DNA from: Rhizobiaceae bacterium | GTDB taxonomy: Bacteria; Pseudomonadota; Alphaproteobacteria; Rhizobiales; Rhizobiaceae | Direction: 5' to 3' | DNA length: 10,271 bases | NCBI GenBank assembly: GCA_020696915.1 | Contig: JAJFMR010000107.1 | Span: 1-10,271, forward strand | Part shown: one piece after another, positions 1 to 5,935 of the stretch | How positions within the stretch are numbered: position 1 is the stretch's first letter | Layout: each line of letters begins with the position of its first letter | Notes under the pieces: generated by a model | Told to the model about the DNA's origin: nothing | Databases searched by the model: none | Seen by the model: the letters and a program-made list of their open reading frames with translations, nothing else | Program-made: the position numbers and the translations under genes

Positions 1-492
1 AAACCTTCATCGTTTCTTGCGGCCAGCCTGCTTGCGACGATTCCGATGAGCGGCGTGGCAGGCGCGACCTGCCCCATCGAGCTTGCCACCTATCTCAGCG
101 TCGGGCATGCCGCCAAACTCGAGTTCTCGCCCACCCTGGAGTCGGCGACCGTCACCAATACGTTCAGGATGCTGGCCGGCGATATCGTTCTCGACGGCCT
201 CGTGCAGTGGTCAGTGGACGTCCCGCGGCCATGGGGCATGCTGATGCAGGATTGTCCGAAGGGCGACGTGACCGGGGCGGAGCTCGCGGCCTGCACGGTA
301 TGGCAGGGCGTCATTTATGCGTCCGACCTGGAGGGCAATGTCGGCCTGCTGCCCGAGGAGGGGCAGAATGCTCCGAACCGGCTGATCTTCCCGGACCTCG
401 AACCGTCGCTCGCGGTTTCGGCCGCCAATGCCGACGGCCAGCTTGCCGGTCTGGCGTGGGACGTTTTCGCATTGCAGGGTTGCCGGGAGTGA
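1..492 (+). CDS. Small exported protein of unknown function (5' end outside window)
   Basis: The reading frame is open from base 1 to a TGA at 490-492, giving 163 visible residues. The first ~22 residues (KPSSFLAASLLATIPMSGVAGA) look like most of a Sec signal peptide with an A-G-A cleavage site before TCPIE, so the true start codon probably lies just left of the window. The internal ATG at 46 would remove the hydrophobic core and is not favoured. The mature part of about 140 residues has four cysteines (in TCP, DCP, ACT and near the C-terminus in GCR), which would allow two disulfides in the periplasm. No transmembrane segment follows the signal. I do not recognise a family. It ends 85 bases before lpdA on the same strand, so co-transcription is possible, but nothing ties it functionally to the dehydrogenase. 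Confidence 0.75.
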   Translation, partial: KPSSFLAASLLATIPMSGVAGATCPIELATYLSVGHAAKLEFSPTLESATVTNTFRMLAGDIVLDGLVQWSVDVPRPWGMLMQDCPKGDVTGAELAACTVWQGVIYASDLEGNVGLLPEEGQNAPNRLIFPDLEPSLAVSAANADGQLAGLAWDVFALQGCRE

Positions 493-577
493 ACGGGGTG
501 TCGGGTGGAAATGCGGCCCTGCAGACCGTAGGTTTGATCTGGAATGCGCCGCGAGCGTCGCGAAGAGGAATTTCAGA

Positions 578-1984
578 ATGGCTTATGACGTCGTTGTCAT
601 TGGAACCGGACCCGGCGGGTACGTCTGCGCGATCAAGGCGGCGCAACTCGGCCTGAAGACGGCCGTGGTGGAAAAGCGTGCCACGCTCGGCGGCACCTGT
701 GTCAACGTCGGCTGCATCCCCTCGAAAGCGCTGCTGCATGCGTCCGAGGCGTTCGCGGAAGCAGGCCATGCGTTCGGAGCGCTCGGCGTCGAAATCGGCA
801 CGCCGAAGCTCAATCTGACGAAGATGCTGGCCCACAAGGACCTGACCGTCGAGCAGAACGTCAAGGGTCTCGACTTCCTGATGAAGAAGAACAAGATCGA
901 CGTGCTCAGGGGAACAGGCAGCATCGCCGCGGCCGGGAAGGTGGTGGTGACCGGCGATGACGGCGCCTCACGAGAGGTCGAAACCACCAACACCGTCATC
1001 GCAACGGGATCGGACGTCGCCGGCATCCCGGGGGTGGAGGTCGAGTTTGACGAGAAGGTCGTGGTGTCGTCGACAGGCGCTCTTAGCCTGGCAAATGTGC
1101 CGAAGCATCTCGTGGTGGTCGGCGGCGGGGTGATTGGCCTCGAGCTCGGTTCTGTCTGGGCGCGCCTCGGCGCCAGGGTGACGGTGATCGAATTCCTCGA
1201 CACGATCCTCGGCGGGATGGATGCCGAGATAGCCCGGCAGTTCCAGCGCATGCTCGCCAAGCAGGGGATCGACATCAGGATCGGCTCGAAGGTCACAGCG
1301 GTGGCGAGATCCGGGACCGGCGTTTCGGTGAGCTTCGAGCCCGTGAGAGGCGGAGATACCCAGTCGATCGACGCCGATGTCGTGCTCGTGGCAACGGGCA
1401 GGACGCCTTACACGGTAGGGCTGGGCCTCGCGGAAGCCGGCGTCGAGCTCGACCAGCGCGGCAGGGTCAAGACAGACGCGCATTTTCGCACCAATGTCGA
1501 GGGAATTTACGCCATCGGCGATGTCATCACCGGCCCGATGCTCGCCCACAAGGCCGAGGACGAGGGTGTGGCCGTGGCGGAAATCATTGCCGGCCAGGCA
1601 GGGCACGCGAATCCGGACGTTATTCCAAGTGTCGTGTACACGAGCCCGGAAGTCGCCTCGGTTGGCAGGACAGAGGAGGAGCTGAAGCAGGCAGGTGTCG
1701 AATACAGGGTGGGAAAATTCCCGTTCTCGGCAAATGGCAGGGGACGCGCGTCGCTCCACACGGAAGGGTTCGCGAAGGTCCTGGCCGACAGATCGAGCGA
1801 TCGTGTGCTCGGCGTGCACATCCTCGGCTTCGGTGCCGGCGAGATGATTCACGAAGCGGCCGTTCTGATGGAGTTCGGCGGCTCGTCGGAAGACCTGGCG
1901 CGCACCTGCCATGCGCATCCGACGATGTCGGAGGCGGTGAAGGAGGCTGCGCTCGCAGCCTTCTTCAAGCCTATCCATATGTGA
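578..1984 (+). CDS. lpdA: Dihydrolipoamide dehydrogenase (E3)
   Basis: This FAD-dependent cytosolic flavoprotein reoxidises the dihydrolipoyl groups of 2-oxoacid dehydrogenase complexes (2-oxoglutarate, pyruvate or branched-chain) with NAD+. The 468-residue protein has the usual family length. Visible features are the FAD Rossmann motif GTGPGG (9-14), the redox-active disulfide C41/C46 in GGTCVNVGC, the NAD-binding GGGVIG (182-187) with E205 at the end of the second strand (favouring NAD over NADP), the second FAD motif in YAIGDV, and the C-terminal HPTMSE with catalytic H447 and E452. The frame is open further upstream, but the ATG at 578 fits the family N-terminus (MAYDVVVIG) and has an AGAGGA Shine-Dalgarno 8 bases ahead. 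In rhizobia such a gene often follows sucAB; those genes are not in view, so which complex it serves is inference. It converges with a minus-strand gene. Confidence 0.97.
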   Translation: MAYDVVVIGTGPGGYVCAIKAAQLGLKTAVVEKRATLGGTCVNVGCIPSKALLHASEAFAEAGHAFGALGVEIGTPKLNLTKMLAHKDLTVEQNVKGLDFLMKKNKIDVLRGTGSIAAAGKVVVTGDDGASREVETTNTVIATGSDVAGIPGVEVEFDEKVVVSSTGALSLANVPKHLVVVGGGVIGLELGSVWARLGARVTVIEFLDTILGGMDAEIARQFQRMLAKQGIDIRIGSKVTAVARSGTGVSVSFEPVRGGDTQSIDADVVLVATGRTPYTVGLGLAEAGVELDQRGRVKTDAHFRTNVEGIYAIGDVITGPMLAHKAEDEGVAVAEIIAGQAGHANPDVIPSVVYTSPEVASVGRTEEELKQAGVEYRVGKFPFSANGRGRASLHTEGFAKVLADRSSDRVLGVHILGFGAGEMIHEAAVLMEFGGSSEDLARTCHAHPTMSEAVKEAALAAFFKPIHM

Positions 1985-2080
1985 AGGATTGTCTTGCGAA
2001 GCTCCGCCAGACGCGGCTCTGGATTGCCGTAGCCACCAATAACATCTCATCTCGCAGTCGGTTTTCGCCGCTGCAAGACG

Positions 2081-2110
2081 ACAAAAGATGGCCCGCCGGA
2101 GCGGGCCATC
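2081..2110 (-). terminator. Rho-independent terminator after the Ala/Pro-rich membrane protein gene
   Basis: There is a perfect 10-bp stem (2087-2096 GATGGCCCGC with 2101-2110 GCGGGCCATC) around a 4-base loop. On the minus strand it is followed directly by TTTTGT (2086-2081), and it begins 19 bases after the stop of the leftward gene. In the plus direction the hairpin is not followed by a T-run, so it is not a good intrinsic terminator for lpdA, although it could still stabilise a convergent transcript end. Confidence 0.85.
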
Positions 2111-2128
2111 CCTTGAGGGAGAACTGAC

Positions 2129-2638
2129 TTACTGGGCCGGCGCTGGCGCGGGTGCCGGTGCCGGATCGGTCGTCGGGGCCGGAGCTGTATCTGCCGGTGC
2201 CGAGGCATCCGGGGCGGTATCGGCCGGTGCCGAAGCGTCCGGAGCAGGTGCCGTTGAGTCGGCGGGTGCTTCGGGAGCGGTGGCGTCGGGTGCGGGTGCC
2301 GTATCAGCCGGCGCGGTGTCGGCGGGAGCCGGATCGGCAGGCGTAACCGGAACGGTCGCATCCGGTGCCGGCGTCGTGTCCGCGGGCTGTTCGGTCACGG
2401 CAGGATCGCCAGGCGCAACCGTATCGTCACCTGGCGCAAACGCAAAGTAAGCGATGAGCGCGAGAACCAGAACAACGGCCGCGATCAGTATGCCGGTGCC
2501 GCCGGTCCGTGATTCGACACGGTTCACCGTTTGCGAATTCGGCGTCAGCCGGGGGTCTGGGGCGAGCGGATCCGTGACCCTCGACTCGGGATCCAGCGGA
2601 TCCAGCCTCGGATCCGGCGTGCGGGCAGGGTTGGCCAT
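2129..2638 (-). CDS. Single-pass membrane protein with Ala/Pro/Asp-rich repeat tail, unknown function
   Basis: The protein has 169 residues. The start at 2638 (MANPARTPD) is chosen because a GGAG Shine-Dalgarno lies about 8 bases upstream; an in-frame start 11 codons earlier is less likely. Residues 1-47 are polar with repeated D-P-R/L units (DPRL, DPLDP, DPLAPDPRL) and several arginines. Residues 48-68 form one hydrophobic helix (TGILIAAVVLVLALIAYFAFA). The remaining ~100 residues are low-complexity Ala, Pro, Asp and Thr with no lysine or arginine. Charge distribution predicts N-terminus in the cytoplasm and the acidic tail in the periplasm. The tail contains two identical tandem copies of APDASAPADT. 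No enzymatic domain is visible; a periplasm-spanning or wall-associated spacer is possible but is inference. A terminator-like hairpin upstream separates it from the 67-residue protein gene, so it probably has its own promoter. Confidence 0.8.
   Translation of the reverse strand: MANPARTPDPRLDPLDPESRVTDPLAPDPRLTPNSQTVNRVESRTGGTGILIAAVVLVLALIAYFAFAPGDDTVAPGDPAVTEQPADTTPAPDATVPVTPADPAPADTAPADTAPAPDATAPEAPADSTAPAPDASAPADTAPDASAPADTAPAPTTDPAPAPAPAPAQ
2187..2246 (-). repeat. Two tandem 30-bp units encoding an identical 10-residue repeat
   Basis: Bases 2187-2216 and 2217-2246 are adjacent 30-bp units identical at 25 positions. Read on the minus strand, both encode APDASAPADT. All five differences fall in third codon positions and are silent. 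The units lie inside the low-complexity tail of the membrane protein, and looser copies of the same motif occur on either side. Confidence 0.85.
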
Positions 2639-2713
2639 GTCAGTTCTCCGTCTGTTGAACTTTTCCCACAACGCAGATCAGCGCAATAGGTTTCATTACA
2701 GGCCGGAAACAGC

Positions 2714-2747
2714 AAAAAGCGCGCCGGAACGCGCCCGCCGCGCTTTT
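2714..2747 (-). terminator. Probable intrinsic terminator after the 67-residue exported protein gene
   Basis: There is a 9-bp inverted repeat (2715-2723 AAAAGCGCG with 2739-2747 CGCGCTTTT) around a G+C-rich 15-base loop. On the minus strand the stem leads into five T residues (2718-2714), 36 bases past the stop at 2783. The structure is symmetrical enough to work in either direction, but only the minus strand has an upstream gene to terminate. Confidence 0.65.
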
Positions 2748-2782
2748 CCGCCTGCCCGCGTCAGCAGGTGGACGTATGTTTT

Positions 2783-2986
2783 CTACTCGGCGGTTTCCGA
2801 GGTGTCTTCGGGGAGAGTCTCGTCGAGCAGGATCACGGGCGTGGACATGGACTTCTGCTCGTCCGTGACCACGCTTGCGACGACCGTCTGGTCGGTATCT
2901 GCCCTGGCGGACCGCAGGTACTCGCACGCACCGGCGGCCGACATGCCGAATCCGAGGCAGGCAGCCATGATGAGAAGTTTCGTCAT
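2783..2986 (-). CDS. 67-residue exported protein of unknown function
   Basis: The start at 2986 (MTKLLIMAACLGFG) is chosen because AAGGAG lies about 7 bases upstream and the hydrophobic stretch then begins right after a lysine, as in a Sec signal peptide. Cleavage after S-A-A-G-A would leave a mature protein of about 47 residues starting CEYLRSARADTDQ, with an acidic C-terminus (LPEDTSETAE). The cysteine directly after the cleavage site raises the possibility of a lipoprotein, but the -3 residue is Ala rather than Leu, so the lipobox is poor and ordinary signal peptidase I processing is equally likely. I recall similar short exported proteins in rhizobia but know no function. It lies 84 bases downstream of the TraB/GumN-like gene on the same strand, so the two may be co-transcribed; a terminator-like hairpin follows. 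Confidence 0.75.
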   Translation of the reverse strand: MTKLLIMAACLGFGMSAAGACEYLRSARADTDQTVVASVVTDEQKSMSTPVILLDETLPEDTSETAE

Positions 2987-3070
2987 CCGGTTCTCCTTCG
3001 TGCTGTTTCGACCCCGGCAGCGTAGCAGAGGGCCGCGGCATGGCAAATCACGGTTTCGGTGATCGGCCCG

Positions 3071-4144
3071 TCAGCGGACGCGGGATACGCGGTAGCCGGC
3101 GGCCCGAAGCAGCTCGATCAATCCCTCGGGTCCGGGCAGGTGCAGGGCGCCGACGGCGATGAAGGCGTTGCCGCGCCGAAGGAGGGGCTCCGCCCCGTCG
3201 GCCATGGTCCGGTTGCGCCCGGTGATCAGCGCCTCCTCGAACGCCGCATAGCCGATCGCGTCGCCGCTGCCCTCCGGCAGCACGGCGCGAAGCAGCGGCC
3301 AGAACATGCCTGTCGCCTCGCGCTCGTAAAGCACGATCATGGTTTCGATGACGTCGTTCAGCTGCTCGCCCAGCTTCAGCGTCTCGACCAGCCCCTTGAT
3401 GTGGAACTCCATCGGCAGCGAGGCCATGGCCCGCAGTTGGTCGGCGATGGTTTCGAGGCCCTCCACGTCCTTGCCGCCGGCGCTGGCCTGCCTGGCGAGC
3501 ATCACGTCGAGCACCGGTGCGCCGCCCGCCTTCCGCGCCATTTCGCAGGCCGGCAGGGCGACCATTCCCGACAGCATCCAGGGCTTCATCCTGGAGACCG
3601 AGTCCGCCGGAATACCGCGCTCCTCGAGTGCGGAGGCAACGATTGCGGCATCGCCCGGCGACAGCAGCGACGCCAGCGTCGTACCGTCGGTGAACATCAT
3701 CAGCTCCGGTTCGGCGGCCAGCGCCGCCATCATACGCGCCTCGTCGAGCACGTCGGTGGTCTCGATCACCAGCGTGCCCGACGCTTCGAGCGCATGCTCG
3801 GCGGCCTGCGTGAGCCCGGTCACGCGTGGGTCTGTCATGTGCATCGTGCCAAACAGGAAGGACGGCGCTTCGACGCCTCTTTCGATCTTCCAGAGCAACC
3901 CTTCCCCGTTCTTCGTGGCGGCCGCCTCGCGCCTGATCCTTTCGAGCAGAGCCGGATCGTTCTTTTCGAGTGTCGCCAGCAGGTCGCTGCCGGTGCAGGC
4001 GGGCGTCGCGGCGTGGGCACGGCCTGCGGCCATCACGCACAAGATCATGAAGATGACCAGGAAGAGCATGTTTGCCGCAGCAAGCAGCTTCAGCGACAGC
4101 AAGGCTGCGTGATCGGCGGCGGCAAGGGCGCGAAGGCGGCTCAT
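3071..4144 (-). CDS. TraB/GumN family protein with N-terminal membrane/signal segment
   Basis: The protein has 357 residues from the ATG at 4144; a TTG seven codons further upstream is possible, and no strong Shine-Dalgarno decides between them. Residues 1-25 are a long n-region, followed by a hydrophobic stretch (26-40, MLFLVIFMILCVMAA) and an A-H-A site at 43-45, so it is exported or held at the inner membrane facing the periplasm. The TraB/GumN hallmarks are present: the first GxxH motif GTMHMTD (G99, H102) and the second, GALHLPG (G332, H335), close to the C-terminus. These motifs resemble those of metal-dependent proteases of the TIKI/EreA/TraB superfamily, but bacterial members of this group mostly lack a proven substrate. 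The gene starts 64 bases after the xerC stop on the same strand and precedes a small exported protein gene, so a loose leftward operon is plausible. Confidence 0.88.
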   Translation of the reverse strand: MSRLRALAAADHAALLSLKLLAAANMLFLVIFMILCVMAAGRAHAATPACTGSDLLATLEKNDPALLERIRREAAATKNGEGLLWKIERGVEAPSFLFGTMHMTDPRVTGLTQAAEHALEASGTLVIETTDVLDEARMMAALAAEPELMMFTDGTTLASLLSPGDAAIVASALEERGIPADSVSRMKPWMLSGMVALPACEMARKAGGAPVLDVMLARQASAGGKDVEGLETIADQLRAMASLPMEFHIKGLVETLKLGEQLNDVIETMIVLYEREATGMFWPLLRAVLPEGSGDAIGYAAFEEALITGRNRTMADGAEPLLRRGNAFIAVGALHLPGPEGLIELLRAAGYRVSRVR

Positions 4145-4207
4145 CGTGCCGTGTCTAGCTGCCAATTGCGGCGAATTCGTTAAATGTCATCCGCAAATAC
4201 GCTGCGT

Positions 4208-5194
4208 TCAGGCCCGCGGATGGGCAGCGTCGTAAACCTCGAGCAGCCGTGCCGTGTCGACGCCGGTGTAGACCTGCGTGGTCGAAAGGCTGGCATGGCC
4301 AAGCAGTTCCTGGATGGTCCGCAGGTCGCCGCCGCGCCCGAGCAGGTGCGTAGCGAAGGAATGCCGCAGCGCATGCGGGGTCGCCGTATCGGGCAGGCCG
4401 ATGGCGGAGCGCAGCCGGCGCATCTCGCGCTGGACGATCGCGGCCCTGAGCGGACCGCCGCGCGCGCCGCGAAAGAGCGGGCCTTCGGATGCGAGATGGA
4501 ATGGGCAGAGCCTGCGGTAGAGTGCCACGGCGGCCTGCGCCACGGGCAGGACCGGGACCAGCCGCGTCTTGCCACCTTTGCCGGTGACGCGCAGCACGAC
4601 CTGCCGATTCCCGGCAAGATCCCCGCCGAGCAGCGAAAGTGCTTCCGAGATGCGCAGCCCGCAGCCGTAAAGCAGGGTCAGCACCGCGGCATTGCGGGCT
4701 GCGATCCAGGGCTCCTCGGCCAGTTGCTCCCCGGCCGAGACGACGCGCCTTGCATCGTCGGCCGCAAGTGGTTTCGGCAATGATTTCGGCTGGCGAGGGG
4801 CGCGCAAAGCCGACGCACCCGCGGCATTGGCTAGCCCGCGGCGCTCCAGGAAGCGAAGCAGCGACCTGATGCCGGCAAGGCCCCGGCCAAGGGTTCGTGC
4901 GCCTGCGCCGTCCGAACGCCGAAAAGCCAGGAAGGCGCGCAGGTCGGCGGGACGGAGCGAACCGATTTCGGCAAGGCCGGGCGCTCCGCCGCAATGGCCG
5001 GTCAGGAACTGCAGGAATTGACGGCTGTCTCGTTCATAGGCTTCCACGGTGCGGCCGGACAGCCGGCGCTCCCAGGCCAGCATTTCCAGCCAGGCCTGCC
5101 TTGCCGACTGCAGGTCGGGTTTGGCGGAAATCAGGAATTCCTGCATCGGCACCATGCCCGGATTCGAGACGACGGGGGAGTCCGGTGAAGCCAT
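4208..5194 (-). CDS. xerC: Site-specific tyrosine recombinase XerC
   Basis: XerC acts with XerD at dif to resolve chromosome dimers at division, in the cytoplasm under FtsK control. The 328-residue protein has an N-terminal SAM-like core-binding domain (roughly 28-125, with ERRLSGRTVEAYERD) and a C-terminal catalytic domain. The catalytic set is complete: R181 in GCGLRISEAL, K206 in GKGGK, H274 and R277 in HALRHSFATHLL, H300 in LLGHASLSTTQ, and nucleophile Y309. Spacings match those of E. coli XerD (for example 35 residues from the first His to Tyr). The start at 5194 is uncertain: an ATG at 5146 (MQEFLISAKPDL, 312 residues) fits the family N-terminus at least as well, and neither has a good Shine-Dalgarno. 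XerC rather than XerD or a phage integrase is inferred from overall resemblance to rhizobial XerC and the absence of any element context. It diverges from rimM. Confidence 0.92.
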   Translation of the reverse strand: MASPDSPVVSNPGMVPMQEFLISAKPDLQSARQAWLEMLAWERRLSGRTVEAYERDSRQFLQFLTGHCGGAPGLAEIGSLRPADLRAFLAFRRSDGAGARTLGRGLAGIRSLLRFLERRGLANAAGASALRAPRQPKSLPKPLAADDARRVVSAGEQLAEEPWIAARNAAVLTLLYGCGLRISEALSLLGGDLAGNRQVVLRVTGKGGKTRLVPVLPVAQAAVALYRRLCPFHLASEGPLFRGARGGPLRAAIVQREMRRLRSAIGLPDTATPHALRHSFATHLLGRGGDLRTIQELLGHASLSTTQVYTGVDTARLLEVYDAAHPRA

Positions 5195-5226
5195 CCACGC
5201 CGCCCGGGTTCTCGGTTCGCGCCGGA

Positions 5227-5238
5227 CTTTTCGAAAAG
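5227..5238. promoter_or_regulatory. Perfect 12-bp palindrome in the xerC/rimM divergent intergenic region
   Basis: CTTTTCGAAAAG is a perfect inverted repeat lying 33 bases upstream of xerC and 74 bases upstream of rimM. Its place between two divergent genes would suit an operator, but a single short palindrome can arise by chance and I recognise no regulator for it. No convincing -35/-10 pair was identified for either gene in the 117-base gap. Confidence 0.25.
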
Positions 5239-5311
5239 CGATTCCCCTTCCCGATCCGGTGCTTTAAGTCACTATCACCGTCAAGTTAGCATTGCGTGAA
5301 GCGCCACCGAC

Positions 5312-5935
5312 ATGCCGAAGCTCCACTCTCCGATTCTCATGGCGGTCATCGGCGCGCCGCATGGCATCAGCGGCGAGGTCCGCGTAAAACCCTTCACAGC
5401 CGAACCGCTTGCCCTGTCTTCCTACGGACCGCTATTTGCCGCCGATGGCAGGTCGTTCGAGATAATTGCGGTCCGACCGCAGGGAGCCGTCGTCATCGCC
5501 CGTCTGAAAGGTGTCGCCGACCGAAGCGCTGCCGCGGCGCTTACCGGTACCGAACTCTTCGTCGATCGCGCCGCCTTGCCGCCCGCCACGGAGGAAGGCG
5601 AATTCTACCACGCCGACCTGGTCGGGCTGGAGGTGCGCGACGACACCGGGACGGCCGTGGGCGCGGTCACGGCAGTCCAGAATTACGGCGGCGGCGACAT
5701 TCTCGAACTCGCGCTGCAGGGCCGGGGAAGCGTGCTCGTTCCGTTCACGAGTGCCGCCGTGCCGGAAATCGACATCGCGGCGGGTCTGATCCGCATCGAC
5801 CCGCTCGCCGCCGGCCTCCTCGAGGATGAACGTGGCGACGAGGTTCCGGAGGAGCGGCCGGAGCCGGCGGGTCGCGGCCGCCGCCGGCTGGCGGGTCGCC
5901 CGCGAGGACCGAGGGACACCGGAGGAAACAGGTGA
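5312..5935 (+). CDS. rimM: Ribosome maturation factor RimM
   Basis: RimM binds the 30S subunit through protein S19 and assists maturation of the 16S rRNA 3' (head) domain. The N-terminal RimM barrel covers about residues 8-87 (ILMAVIGAPHGISGEVRVKPFT), and the PRC-barrel covers about 95-168 (EFYHADLVGLEV at 97-108, NYGGGDILEL near 124-133, and VPFTSAAVPEID). The ATG at 5312 is the first possible start because an in-frame stop lies at 5297. The 207-residue protein carries a tail of about 37 residues beyond the PRC domain, first acidic (EDERGDEVPEE) and then Arg/Gly-rich (GRGRRRLAGRPRGPR), making it longer than the usual ~170-180 residues. Its last codons, GGNR, are formed by the trmD Shine-Dalgarno, and its TGA overlaps the trmD GTG start by 4 bases, so translational coupling is likely. 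Confidence 0.93.
   Translation: MPKLHSPILMAVIGAPHGISGEVRVKPFTAEPLALSSYGPLFAADGRSFEIIAVRPQGAVVIARLKGVADRSAAAALTGTELFVDRAALPPATEEGEFYHADLVGLEVRDDTGTAVGAVTAVQNYGGGDILELALQGRGSVLVPFTSAAVPEIDIAAGLIRIDPLAAGLLEDERGDEVPEERPEPAGRGRRRLAGRPRGPRDTGGNR
5921..5935 (+). promoter_or_regulatory. trmD ribosome binding site and GTGA start/stop overlap
   Basis: GGAGGA at 5921-5926 lies 5 bases before the GTG at 5932. The sequence GTGA (5932-5935) holds both the trmD start and the rimM stop. The strong Shine-Dalgarno decides the trmD start and sits inside the rimM coding region, where it encodes two glycines. Confidence 0.85.

Noticed and set aside
2006..2022. Hairpin CCAGA/TCTGG after lpdA as a terminator
   Set aside because: The 5-bp stem has no following T-run; it is too weak to call.
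968..2050. Long minus-strand frame (360 codons) antisense to lpdA
   Set aside because: It is entirely covered by lpdA, which has complete motifs. The antisense translation is His/Arg-rich with no domain, a typical shadow in G+C-rich DNA.
4208..5194. Tyrosine recombinase as the integrase of a mobile element
   Set aside because: It has XerC-like length and motifs and lies among core genes, with no tRNA, attachment repeats or other element genes nearby.
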